NCBI GenBank assembly: GCA_037013555.1 | Contig: JASUAD010000023.1 | Coordinates: 3,534,001 to 3,598,000, forward strand | DNA from: Sextonia rubra | Lineage: Eukaryota; Streptophyta; Magnoliopsida; Laurales; Lauraceae | Direction of reading: 5' to 3' | Length of the DNA: 64,000 nt | Shown: positions 45,442 to 56,400 of the stretch, piece after piece | Layout: every line of letters begins with the position of its first letter | Numbering within the stretch: position 1 is the stretch's first letter | Program-made: the position numbers and the translations under genes | The notes under the pieces: model-generated | Told to the model about the DNA's origin: nothing | The model's database searches: none | Seen by the model: only the letters and a program-made list of their open reading frames with translations

Positions 45442-46070
45442 CCAAAAACAAAAGTAAAACAGGAAAAAAAATAAAGACTATTCTAAAAGGATCTTCATTC
45501 TCTTCTTTAGAGTCATTTAGCTCCTTTGAACAGAATATTCTTCTCACTCATCAGATATGTGTCACTGCAACATACTTGACAGTGAAATTCATTATGAATC
45601 TGCTTCTACTTCCTCTTTATCTTTAAATGTAGTTTCTGCTCTAGAAGAAATGGTGTTAGAAATGTTTAAAGATCTAAAAAATGAAGAATTAAAAAATAAA
45701 TATTTTGAAAAAATACAAAATACAACAATGGACATAAAAATAAAAAGGCAAAAGCTTTTACATCAAATAATACATCTAAATTACCTGAACAATTCAGCAT
45801 AAAAATTGTATTAGATAGTATAAGAGAACAACAAGCTCCTCTTCAACCTTTTATTCAAGACCTGTATAAAGAAATTAATAAACCAAAGCAAGAAATAAAA
45901 CAATTAAAACAGGATTTATATGAACTTTAAGATCTCAAACTATGTGTTGAAAGTCTTGAATTTGATACACTTAAATCTTATCAAGACAATGATGAAAATC
46001 TCAAACAACATGAAGAATTTGGTGAAAAATTAAATGATTTTGTAATTTCTTTAACAAGAAATCCACTTCA
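45442..46070 (+). pseudogene. Acidic/coiled-coil region after the zinc finger
   Basis: Includes 45557-45802, with a Ser-rich segment (SSSLSLNVV near its start) and a Lys/Glu-rich stretch (EEMVLEMFKDLKNEELKNK), then a Gln/Lys-rich predicted coiled coil to about 45960. Corresponds to 55364-55960. Confidence 0.6.
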
Positions 46071-46491
46071 AAAATGGAAAACTCAAGTTACAATTAAGGT
46101 TAAAGACTTCTCTATTAAAGCACTCTGCTTACTAGATGGTGGTGCAAATGTTAATTTAATAATAGAATGATTAATCCCAACAAGGTATTATTAGAAAACC
46201 AAAAACAAACTCAGCCTAGCAACTGCAAGTAAAAAACTATATATCAAATACAAATTAAATAATGCTCATGTTTGCAAAAGTGGAAAATGTATAAAGACTA
46301 ATTTCCTACTAGGAAAGGATTTAAACAATTATGTTATCCTTGGAAATCCTTTTCTATAGATTCTACAGCCTTTTCAAATTGATTCATCAAGCCTAAAAAC
46401 TATTCTAGACAATAATGAATTAATTTTGTATTTTGTTGAATCATCTCCTATTCAACATATCAATCTCATTTCAGAATTGGATATTTAACAT
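46071..46491 (+). pseudogene. Aspartic protease fragment, inverted viral piece
   Basis: LCLLDGGANVNLI around 46130: the active-site Ser of DSG is replaced by Gly. It continues through a LGKDLNNYVILGNPF-like block near 46310-46350 and stops at about 46491, where minus-strand intergenic DNA begins. Confidence 0.65.
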
Positions 46492-46915
46492 ACCTATTTC
46501 TAGCCTTTTCATACTTATTTTACATTTCATTACAGCTGCATGTTGACTAAATTTGCATTTAATGTGATGAGTTGGGATCAGTCTAGATAGTTCTGACTTC
46601 ACTACTGGATAATTATGGTATCATTCTAGATAATTCCAATAACTATATTGGAGATGGGCTTCGATGGATGCATACTGATGTTACTCGTATTTATCCTCAA
46701 TAGTGGGACATGAGAGAGTTTACTTTTTGTATTTTTTTGCATGGTACTTTTTCAAGATGCTTTTGATGGGTTTGTGGAGAATTGAATGGCAAAATGTTTT
46801 ATTGCTTTGAGAGGAAAAGAAATTGCCATCATTATGTTTTGTCTTATTGCAAGCCTTGAGAAAGATTTTCTTAGCATGCTTCATGGAGGGAGAGTCTCCT
46901 TGCGATTATTCTTTA
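46492..46915 (-). promoter_or_regulatory. Partial viral intergenic region, fourth type-A copy
   Basis: Homologous to 35211-35626. It starts at the junction with a decayed TATA box (CTATTTCTAG on the plus strand near 46496-46505) and lacks the primer-binding site and leader. The plus ORF 46786-47058 is a shadow. Confidence 0.6.
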
Positions 46916-48180
46916 GGCTGTTGAACTTGATTATAATTGGCAGAGAACTTCATAATGGAGTCAAAATTAATACAGGGGTCATTCTAACCATCATTCTCGA
47001 AGTCAAAATTGATACAGGGGTCATTCCAACCAGCATTCTCGAATTCTCCATGGAATAGCTTAATTAATTCTTCACAAGTTTTCTAAGATGTCAAAAGACA
47101 TACCTTCATAAGCATTGAGGATTTGATTAAAGCCTAAATGTCTTGATTTATAAGGGTTATGCATAGCTGTTGTTTGCTCTGCAAGGTCATCTGCAATTCA
47201 AACAACTCTTCTACCGTCACACCAAACATATCTGTATGCACTTGCAAATTCAAGATGTTCTTGTAAATTAAGAAATATTTGGTACTGATCAGTAGCAAGA
47301 TCATAATCTTGTAGGTGCTCGAGACTGTATTCTTCTGTAGCATATTTATGCAATTCATACCATTGAGAAGGATAGCTTATAGGGAGATGCTCATAATCAT
47401 GTATTGTAGAGATGATTCTTTTGTAGAATAAGTCTCCTCCTTCATAATCCATGATGGCCCATATTTGATATGGTTGATAAAACTGAATTTTTGATCTTTC
47501 ACCCAAATTGGATGAAATCATTATGAGCAATTGTCTTTTGGTGAGTCCAAGGCTACGACGGGCATGATGCACGATTGCAAGGAGCTGCTGTATAATTTCA
47601 AAATCATCTCTACGTAAAAGAAATCTTTGGATTAAACCTTACTCAATATCTGAGATCTCAACTTCATTTAATGGAAGGGACAATTTTGGAAAGCTAGTTG
47701 CCCAGCTTATGTATCGAGCTTTGAGCATTAATCATTCCTTGATCTGATAAGAAAGAGCTTTTTCTCTGATTCTTGTAGTTATCTCATCTGGAAGGGCTAT
47801 GTTAACCTTTTCCAGGAGGTGTACTCTAGATGTCTTTTCATTAGCGTAGGTGGATAACAGTGCTCTTTGATGGATGCTATAAAACATATGGATTTGGCTT
47901 TTTAAGTCCTTGATATGGTTTGAGGTTTTGGAAAAGGTTTTTCGAGTGTTTTTTCTTTTGTTAGAAAGAATTGCACTCCAATGGGCATTGATAAGTTCTT
48001 GAGAGGTGATAAAAAATCCTGGATTAAAGAAAGGGCTTGATATTTATTGAGATGTTGGAATCGAAGAAGAGCTTGATTCCTTAATAAGGGCTTTGCTTTT
48101 GCTAATAATTGGTATCACTGTGAGAGGGGATAATTCTTGAACACATATAAGATTAAAAGATAGGTCTGAATAAGGATAGC
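46916..48180 (-). pseudogene. Type-A specific 3' domain of ORF1, fourth copy
   Basis: The most informative copy: 48044-48412 is open straight through the reverse transcriptase end (QYLGY) into this domain (PYSDLSFNLICVQELSPL), proving an in-frame fusion. 47198-47572 (LGLTKRQLLIMISSNLGERS, STIHDYEHLPISYPSQWYEL, RYVWCDGRRVV) gives the C-terminal half. A 42-bp tandem duplication at 46960-47042 adds 14 codons near the C terminus. It ends with a TAA at 46916-46918. Confidence 0.65.
46960..47042. repeat. 42-bp tandem duplication
   Basis: Two copies starting GTCAAAATTAATACAGGGG and GTCAAAATTGATACAGGGG, each ending in ATTCTCGAA, with four differences; absent from the other three type-A copies. Confidence 0.9.
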
Positions 48181-48960
48181 CAAGATACTGAATTTCTATT
48201 TGGAAATTTTGCCTTCTCTTTTGGGATAAAACAAGTCCGTTCTTGATAATGACCTTTTTGAAAATATTTAGATGTTTCCAATGGTCACAAATAGTTTTTG
48301 AAAACACAATAATGTCATCTATATAAACGAGTATAAAAGCTTGATATGGATTAAAAATTCCATTCATTATTCTTTGAAATTCTGAAGGAGCATTTTTTAA
48401 ACCAAATGGCATAACATTCCATTCGTAATGTCCAAATGGTACTGTAAAAACAGTTTTATACCTATCCTCCAGGATGATTTAAATTTGCCAAAATCCTGAT
48501 TTAAGATCAAATTTGGAAAAAATGAAGACAACAGAGAGATGGTTAATAAGATCAGATTTATTTAGAACGGGATATCTTATAGACTTCAAGACTTTATTTA
48601 AAGGCTTGTAATTGATAACAAGATGGGGAACACCATGTTCTTGTTCAGGTGCTTTATTTACATAAAACATTGCACAACTCCAAGGGGATTGTGATTTTTG
48701 AATAAGCTTTTTAGCAAGAAGATCATTGATCTCTTTAGTACACAGTTAAACAAGGTCTTTGTTCATCTGAATAGGTCGAGCTATAGTAGGAATTTGAGTT
48801 TCATCGAAATTATCAATATATGGAAAAGAAATAGTATGGTGTTTCCTATGCCAAAAGGCAGAAGGAAGGTTAGAATAGCATTCAGTTTCAATTGTCTTCT
48901 GGAATTAATTTAATTCTTTTTAGAATTCCAGTTTATTTAATTGTTATTCAATTTTTAAAG
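48181..48960 (-). pseudogene. Reverse transcriptase domain, fourth type-A copy
   Basis: 48044-48412 has MPFGLKNAPSEFQRIMNGIF and the catalytic YIDDIIVFSKTICDHW. 48479-48670 has VPHLVINYKPLNKVLKSIRY and IFSKFDLKSGFWQI. The N-terminal part at 48700-48960 is frameshifted. Confidence 0.82.
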
Positions 48961-49640
48961 AATTCATGTCTTCTTAAAGATATGCAATTTGTTTTTCTTC
49001 ATAAGAAATTTGATTCTGAACAAGATCAATATGTTGAATAGGAGATGATTCAACAAAACCAAAAATTAATTCGTTATTGTCTAGAATAGTTTTTAGGCCT
49101 GATGAATCAATTTGAAAAGGTTGTAGAATATGTAGAAAAGGATTTCCAAGGACAACATCATTGTTTAAATCCTTTCCTACCAAGAAATTAGTCTTTATAC
49201 ATTTTTAATTTTTGCAAACATGAACATTATTTAATGTATATTTGATATATAGTTTTTTACTAGCAATTGCTAGGCTGAGTTGCTTTTGGTTTTTTAATAA
49301 TATCTTGTTGGATTAATCCTTCTTTTATTAAATTAACATTTGCGCCACTATCTAGTAAGCAGAATGCTTTAATAGAGAAGTCTTTAACCTTAACTATAAC
49401 TTGAGTTTTTCATTTTTGAAGTGGATTTCTTATTAAAGAATTAACAAAACCATTTAATTCTTCACCAAATTCTTCATGATGTTCTAGATTATCATCATTT
49501 TCTTGATAAGATTTAAATGTATGAAATTCAAGAGTTTCAACATGTTGTTTGAGATCTTGAAATTCATTTAAATCTTGTTTTAATTGTTTTGTTTCTTTCT
49601 TTTGATTATTAATTTCGTTATATAGGACTTGAATAGAAGT
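48961..49640 (-). pseudogene. Coiled coil and aspartic protease, fourth type-A copy
   Basis: 49410-49649 encodes a coiled-coil stretch (NNQKKETKQLKQDLNEFQDL) and HEEFGEELNGFVNSLIRNP. The DSG active-site codons lie at 49344-49352 in DSGANVN. 48974-49183 gives GKDLNNDVVLGNPFLHILQ. Cut at about 49640 where plus-strand type-B sequence starts. Confidence 0.72.
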
Positions 49641-50404
49641 CATTATCAAGAATGGACTTGTTTTATCCCAAAAGAAAATAAAACTTTTCTAAATAGAAAT
49701 TCAGTTTCTTGGCTTCATAATCAAAAAAGGAACTATTTCTCCGATTTAAAGAGTTATTAAATCTGTTTTTCAATTTCCTGATGAAATTCTTAATAAAGAT
49801 CAATTACAACATTTTCTTGGATGTCTTAATGATGTTTCCGACTTTTATAAAGATCTTGCTAAAGAAAGAAAAATCTTGCAAATGCGCTTGACAAAAAATC
49901 CAGTGGAATGGTCACCTGCTCATACAAACGCTATTCAAAGTATTGAACAAAAAGTTCAAAATTTACCTTGTTTAACTATTCCTAGTTCAGAGTTATTGAA
50001 AGTAGTTCAAATGGATGCATCTGAAATATGTTTTGGAGTAATCCTTCCACAAAGAAATATCTTGGAAAAGAAGAAATTCTTCATTTCACTTCTGGGACAT
50101 GGACTCCCACTCAACATAATTGCTAAAAAGGAAATTTTATCCATTATAAACAGTATAATGAAGTTCCACAGAGATTTATTAAACAAAAAAATTTTATTAA
50201 GAATTGATTACAAATCTACTAAAGAAATTTTAGAAAAAGATGTAAAAATCTTGCTGCTAAGCAAATCATTGCTCGCTGGTAAGCTTTACTAGCTATATTT
50301 AATTTAGACAATGAGTATATTGCTAGCAAAAATAACTCTCTTCCTGATTTTTTATCTCGTGAGTTTTTATAGGGAAGAAGAACATTAAAATGAGACCTCA
50401 ATAG
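49641..50404 (+). pseudogene. Reverse transcriptase end and RNase H, type-B copy B0
   Basis: Starts at the orientation junction within the reverse transcriptase tail (GLVLSQKK- and QFLGF-equivalent sequence). 49876-50292 is RNase H: MRLTKNPVEWSPAHTNAIQS, VQMDASEICFGVILPQ (first catalytic Asp), KKEILSIINSIMKFH (catalytic Glu), LLRIDYKSTKEIL (second Asp) and, in the next frame, SLPDFLSREFL (last Asp). CAA after SREFL has become TAG at 50370. The ORF1 stop TAG at 50402-50404 abuts the ORF2 ATG. Confidence 0.82.
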
Positions 50405-51719
50405 ATGCAACCCTTTCGCTAGTCCCTAACTAATAAAGTTTCCACCATTATGAATACTACACCTTTATCCAGAAAAGTCAATGGCAATTATCTTGAGAGA
50501 TGGGGAGCAACTTCCTCTTCAAATATCCCTCAATTTCAAAGTCCATCAAGCCGTGTATTTAGAAAGTCTCAAGCTTCATCATCCCAATATTTCACTATAA
50601 AAGCACCCTTGAGAATTGATTCCTTAGACCATATGTCCTATGCAAATACCATCTCTACTGAACATCTTTTCCAAACTATTTTTTCTCCAAACCATTTATA
50701 TACCCAACCTCTTGACTATAAAGTCTATGAACATATTCTTATTTGAATAGTAGTTGCATCATTGATCATAGAAATGGGTCAAAAAATTCATACTTAAATG
50801 CTTTACCAACTAATACTATTATTCAGTACTCAAAACTAAGGATTCTGCATGTTCTCTCCACAAAAGAATGGGGTCAACCTCTTCATATGCCTCAAAGGAT
50901 TGATTCAGAACCCGTTTTTAATTATTATTACTATTTCTTTGCTTGGGAAGTAATCCTCTATTATCAAAACCCATCATTCCAGCATTATTGGTTTCTCAAA
51001 TTCAAATCAAACCCCCATGACAACAAAATCCATATGTGGTTCTTCACACAATTTTGGATTCCTTTTGGTGCTAACAATGACATCCTTCCTCCAGCAATTC
51101 TTCCTATCTATGAAACCTATTCTACATCATTTCAAGCCTCTCTCAAAATAAACAAAAAAACCCTTTGTTAACACCTATAGTTTGCAACTAAACCTTATGT
51201 TACCATCCATTTTTATCATCGGCGTGATATTCGATGGATTATAAAATGGAATTTTTCTACAGAAATGGATTTTAGCCCTCCAGTTTTCTTTTGAATGATT
51301 TATATCAAGTTTTGGTAGCAATTTGATTATACTGCAATTCTTCAGCAGAATTCCACCCATTAATCTATAAAGCCGTCCTTTTCCAAAGTTATGAGAACCC
51401 CATAAAAAGCAAAAGAAAAGATTTATCTAGTGAGTGATAGTGAAAAAGCAAAGAATTTTTGTTCAGCTTCTCCTTCTACTCTTTTTGCAGCAGCAGACTT
51501 ACTTCAACTCAAAAAAAAAACCTTCAAAAAGAACTTATTGAACAAATCCAGAAAGAATGGTCTTCTGAAGATTCTCCATTACGTTTTGGTCAACAATTAC
51601 AGGACCTTGGGGATGAAAATCCTTTTGAAAGTATTGCTTCTGAACCTGATAATGATGCTGAAGAGACAAAAAGTGATAATAAATGATTCATCTCTATCCG
51701 AAGAAAATGAAAGAAATAA
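50405..51719 (+). pseudogene. ORF2, type-B copy B0
   Basis: ATG at 50405 directly follows the ORF1 stop. Pieces: 50450-50746 (LERWGATSSSNIPQFQSPSS, SLDHMSYANTISTEHLFQTI), 50743-51171 (LNALPTNTIIQYSKLRILHV, EWGQPLHMPQRIDSEPVFNY, NPSFQHYWFLKFK, WFFTQFWIPFGANNDILPPA) and 51430-51700 (Ser/Lys-rich, then acidic). An ORF of this position and composition follows ORF1 in florendoviruses; its function is not known to me. Several stops. Confidence 0.62.
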
Positions 51720-52059
51720 AGCATTTTGCCACTCAATTTTCCACAAAACCAGCATGAAAAGGATAAAGACAAGCAATATCTGCAATTATCCATCAGTCAA
51801 CAGTCAAAAAGTTACTACTTACCGACAAAATGATAAGGCTCATCTACATACAAACAGTGGAATTATCCAGAGTTGTGACAGCGCATCTAATGAAATGCAA
51901 ATTCAGTCGAAATGCAGTTGTAATGAAAAGTAAATTAAGTCTATAAAGGCTATAAATAGGTGTAGCCATCGCCTTGTAAATCAAGAGCCAAAATAAAAGC
52001 AAAAAAGTTCCTTTTCATTTCCTCTGGTAAACTCCCTTGTAATTCCCGCTCTTCCCATT
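51720..52059 (+). promoter_or_regulatory. Type-B intergenic region with promoter and poly(A) signal
   Basis: TATA box CTATAAATAG at 51950-51959 and AATAAA at 51992-51997, 42 bases downstream, then the primer-binding site 63 bases further on. Pregenomic RNA would start near 51980. Both elements are intact. Confidence 0.8.
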
Positions 52060-52075
52060 TGGTATCAGAGCCAAG
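52060..52075 (+). promoter_or_regulatory. tRNA-Met primer-binding site, type-B unit B1
   Basis: TGGTATCAGAGCCAAG; the first 14 bases are an exact complement of the initiator tRNA-Met 3' end. The next copy is at 59959, giving a unit length of 7,899 bp. Confidence 0.92.
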
Positions 52076-52402
52076 TTGATATCAAACTTGTAATCAAGTA
52101 CTTCGGTATTATAAAGTCGTTTTGTGAGTATTTCTTCACTTATCTTTGTTATGTTATGTTTTGATTTTACTTAAGGGATGCGGACTCAGAAGTAAGATCA
52201 TCAAAAATCTTAATACTTGGTTTTATGTTTGTTATTATTGAGAAATTTTAATCATATTTTGCCCAGAGTGACTTTGAGGTAGCCATTGTTGTCGTCGTTA
52301 TCGGCTGTGTGAAGGTGTTTAAGGTGTTTTGTTGGTGTGTAAATCCTGTATTCGTTAGATTCTCATAGTGGTTTTAATTAAAACAACTCTGTAATACAAA
52401 TT
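52076..52402 (+). other. Type-B leader, unit B1
   Basis: About 330 bases with the conserved GAGGTAGCCATTGTTGTCG block, ending at the ORF1 ATG. No long ORF. Confidence 0.75.
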
Positions 52403-53600
52403 ATGGCTAAACTTATTAAGAAGTTTGTACCTTTTTCTTCCCCATCATCAAATTCCTTATCTTCAATTATGACGATTTAGATCAGGTTATTTATGACTAG
52501 ACTATCCCTACCATTAACAACAATGAAATTTATAAAGTTGGAAATTTTCAATTAAAATCAAGTTATAAAGTAAAACCATTGAAAGAACTGAATCTATCAC
52601 ATGTGATATTCAGTGTCTTTCTTTAATAAAGCCCTATGAAATAATAAAGTATGCTAAAACATACAATTATATTCGTTTTGGATTAGTGCAAGTTGCTCTA
52701 AAGCCATTAACAAGACTTAGACTTAGAACAGAAGCTCTTGTTTATGTTCAAGATACAAGACATAAAAAATTCAGTGATTCATTACTTGGAATAGTTGAAT
52801 CAAGTTTGGCTAATAGCCATACTTTCTTTAATTGTTTTCCAAATTTCTCTGTTTCCCTTTCAGATCTAGGTGCACATGAAGCTCTTACCTTAGCTATCTA
52901 GACAAAAGGTTTTGATATGAATCCTTATAATCAAGATCTTGCTCTCATATATAGAGTTTATTATAAACCCATGAATTCGGTTGTTCCAGGCATAGCCTAT
53001 TCCAATCAAGCAAAAGGTATGACTACTTTATTCCAATCCAATTTTAAAAATAAAGTAAATATTCCAAAACTCATACAATGGAATGATATTAATCTCTCTG
53101 GTAGATGGTGCCTAGAAAATGCTCAACCAGAAAGATCTTTAGAAAATAAAGAAATTGAAACAAGTATTGAACATGAAGATGGAAGTGTTGAAATAAATTT
53201 TTAAATAAATTCTAGAGATAGAACTCCTACAATTTATCAACCTTCTTGAAAATCTAATTCACATCCTCCCTCGGTGGTAGAATCTTCCATAAAAGAACCA
53301 TCCAGAGTTTCTTCCTCTACACCTCATGTAGATCTTAGACCTACAGGACTTGTTTATCCTTCATCTCAAGCTTCAGAAACCATATATCAAGCACAAATAA
53401 GTCATGCTTCTCCAATAATACCTATCACCCTTCTGAATCTGATTTCAATATAAATATTATTAAATGTTTTGAAATTGATAAAGATATGTTAAAAAAGAAT
53501 TTATTATTACATCCTTTATCAAAATCCTTTTTTAAGAAGGTTTCTCAAGAACATAAAGATTTCTTAAAAGAAAAATGGTATAAATATATGTATGATTATC
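52403..53600 (+). pseudogene. Movement-protein region of ORF1, unit B1
   Basis: ATG at 52403 (ATGGCTAAACTTATTAAG). 52686-52901 (VALKPLTRLRLRTEALVYVQ, SLLGIVESSLANSHTFFNCF, SDLGAHEALTLAI) and 52917-53204 (NQDLALIYRVYYKPMNSVVP, NKVNIPKLIQWNDINLSGRW) follow, separated by a stop in CAG of TKGFD and by frameshifts before 52686. Conserved blocks fit a 30K-superfamily movement protein that mediates cell-to-cell spread through plasmodesmata. A Ser/Pro-rich linker (to about 53600) precedes the coat protein. Confidence 0.7.
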
Positions 53601-55300
53601 AAAGAAATATTTATTTCTTTGACTAGCTAAAGCTAGCCATGAAGAAAGCATATAAAACTAAAGATTTAACTATCAACATGATAACAAAATTATGCAGTTC
53701 TTGGATTACAGATTTTACCAATTCCTCTCCACAAAGAATTGAAGAATCTATACATACTCCATTACATCAAATCATTTATAAAGAAACTATAGCTGTACCT
53801 ATAAAAGATGTTGCAAAGATACAAGATGATAAAGCTAAATTTGAATTAATTTACAAATCATACTTAAGTCATGTTTTAGAACAAAATAATTATACAAATA
53901 TAAATCTTCATACTATTGGTCAACAAACTAGTAGAATTGAAAATAAAGTTGAAAATATTTTGCAAATTTATGAAACCACTTCTTCTCAAAAAGTAATTAA
54001 GACACAATCTTTAGGTTTTCAAAGTGAAGCCCTTAAAGATTTAAAGTTAGAAAAGAAATCCTTAAGTTTTCAGATGAACTAATCAATCAATTATCTCATA
54101 GTTTTACAATTATAAAACTTCAAGAAAATAAAGACAAAAAAGAAGAAAAATCTATAAATGTTTTAGTCTCAACTTCTAAAGCTTTTAGTTCAGGCTCAGA
54201 ATCCTCTATTTCTGACCCTGTAGAAGACAAGTCTAAAACATCACATGAAAATCAAGATGATCAAGATCAAGAATCTCTATAACTCAATAAAATATTTAAG
54301 AGTTAAAAACCAATAGTTACTACAGCAAAAACAAGGAATTATTATCCAAGACCAACTCCACTTGATCTTTTATTCAAAGAACAAGCTACTTTGAATAGTC
54401 TTCGATTTAAAAACTCTTCAGTATATGAATGGAATATAGACGGCTTATCAGAATATCAAATCCTTTAATTATGCCAACATATGATGATCTATGCCTCTAC
54501 CATCATGGCCACTGGTAATGACTAAAGACATGTAGTAAATGCAGTTGTCCTTGGATTTACTAGACAATTACATGGTTGGTGGGAAAAATATCTTTCTGAA
54601 ATAGAAAGACATGCTATTCTACAATCAGTGAAAAGGGAGACCTTAGGAAATCCTATTATTACTCCTCAGTGCCAAATGATCCCTGATTCTATCTACATGC
54701 TCATTACCAATATAGTTAAACATTTTATTGGTAATTATATGAATGTAGAAGAAAAATTAAAAACTCAATTAATCAATTTATCATGCCCAACATTATCTAA
54801 TTTCCGTTGGTATAAAGTTGTTTTCTTATCAAAACTTTATACAATCAATGCAAGCAATTCAAAATTTTGGAATGAAAAATTTATATCTGGTCTTCCTAAA
54901 CTTTTTGCAGAAAAAGTTAGAAAAGAATTAAAATCATAATATTATGAAAACTTGAATTATGGACATTACACATATGGTGATCTAATTCAAAAGATTAATA
55001 AAGTTAGATTCTCATTATGCAATGAAATGAAACTTAAATGTCAAATTGAAAATAAAAAATGTATCAGCAATTATGAAATTGGTGATTTTTGCTTTCAATT
55101 TGGCATTGAACCATTAATTAGTCCTTCTAGCCATGGGAAAAAGAAAAAATTAAAAAGAAATCATCAAAAAAGAAAATAAAGCCATTTTTCAACTCCCTAA
55201 TACTATATTCCCTCTAAAAGATATCATGAAAAACCTTTCCATAAAAAACCTCATAAAGGGTCAAAGAAGACCTGCATAAAAAATAGTCCATCCACTTCTT
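53601..55300 (+). pseudogene. Coat-protein region, unit B1
   Basis: 53639-54082 (TKDLTINMITKLCSSWITDF, IKDVAKIQDDKAKFELIYKS), an acidic Ser-rich tract near 54190-54290, the Trp-rich GFTRQLHGWW block near 54555, 54628-54939 (MIPDSIYMLITNIVKHFIGN, SCPTLSNFRWYKVVF) and 54952-55179 (NKKCISNYEIGDFCFQFGIE then a Lys-rich tail). Stops at several points. Confidence 0.72.
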
Positions 55301-55960
55301 TTCCTAAGAAAAAAGAAATACAATATTATAACTACAAAGAAAAAGGACGTATTACTCCTGACTGCCTAAAAACAAAAGTAAAAATATAAAAAAGAAAGAA
55401 AAACTATTTTAAAAGGATCTTCATCCTCTTTTTCAGAGTCATCCAGCTCCTCTGATACAGGATATTCTTCTCACTCATCAGTTATATGTCATTGCAACAT
55501 ACTTGATAATGAAATTCAATATAAATCTACCTCTTCTTCCTTCTTATCTTTAAATATACTTTTTGCTCCAAAAGAAATGATGTTAGAAATGTTTAAAGAT
55601 ATAAAAGGTGAAAATTAAAAAATAAATATTTTGAAAAAAAATACATAATATAAACAAAGGAAATAAAAATCAAAAGGCAAAAGCTTATATATCTAATAAT
55701 ACATTTGAATTACCTAAACAGTTTAGCATAAAAACTATATTAGATAGGATCAGAGAGCAACAAGCTCCTTTTCAACCTTCTATTCAAGACTTATTTAAAG
55801 AAATTAATAATCAAAAGCAAGAAATACAACAATTAAAACAAGATTTAAAAGAACTTCAAGATCTCAAACAACATGTTGAAACTCTTGAATTTCATACACT
55901 TGAAGAATTTGGTAAAGAATTAAATGGTTTTGTAAATTCTTTAACAAGAAATCCACTTTA
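55301..55960 (+). pseudogene. Degraded zinc knuckle and coiled coil, unit B1
   Basis: 55322-55363 is the knuckle position but reads Y-YN-Y-KEKGR, losing two Cys and the His. A Ser/Asp-rich stretch (about 55420-55480) and a Gln/Lys-rich predicted coiled coil (about 55740-55900) follow. The frame is interrupted. Confidence 0.65.
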
Positions 55961-56400
55961 AAAAATGAAAAACTCAAGTTACAATTAAGGTTAAAGACTT
56001 CTTTATTAAATCACTCTGCTTACTAGATAGTGGCGCAGATGTTAATTTAATAAGAGAAGGATTAATCCCAACAAGATATTATAAAAAAACCAAAAAAAAC
56101 TCAGCCTAGCAACTACTAGTGGAAAACTATATATCAAATATAAATTAAATAATGTCCATGTTTGCAAATATGGAAAATGTATAAAGATTAATTTCCTGTT
56201 AGGAAAGGATTTAAATAATGATGTTATTCTTGGAAATCCTTTTCTACAGATTTTACAGCCTTTTCAAATTGATTCATTAGGCTTAAATACTATTCTAGAC
56301 AATAAAGAATTAATTTTTGATTTTGTTGAATCATCTCCTATTCAACGTATCAATCTCATTCAGAATCGGATTTCTTATAAAGAAAAATAAATTGCATATC
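55961..56400 (+). pseudogene. Aspartic protease region, unit B1
   Basis: LCLLDSGADVNLI with the DSG active site at 56036-56044, preceded by KVKDFFIKS and followed by LGKDLNNDVILGNPFLQIL near 56200-56260. The catalytic motif is intact but flanks carry frameshifts. Confidence 0.75.
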
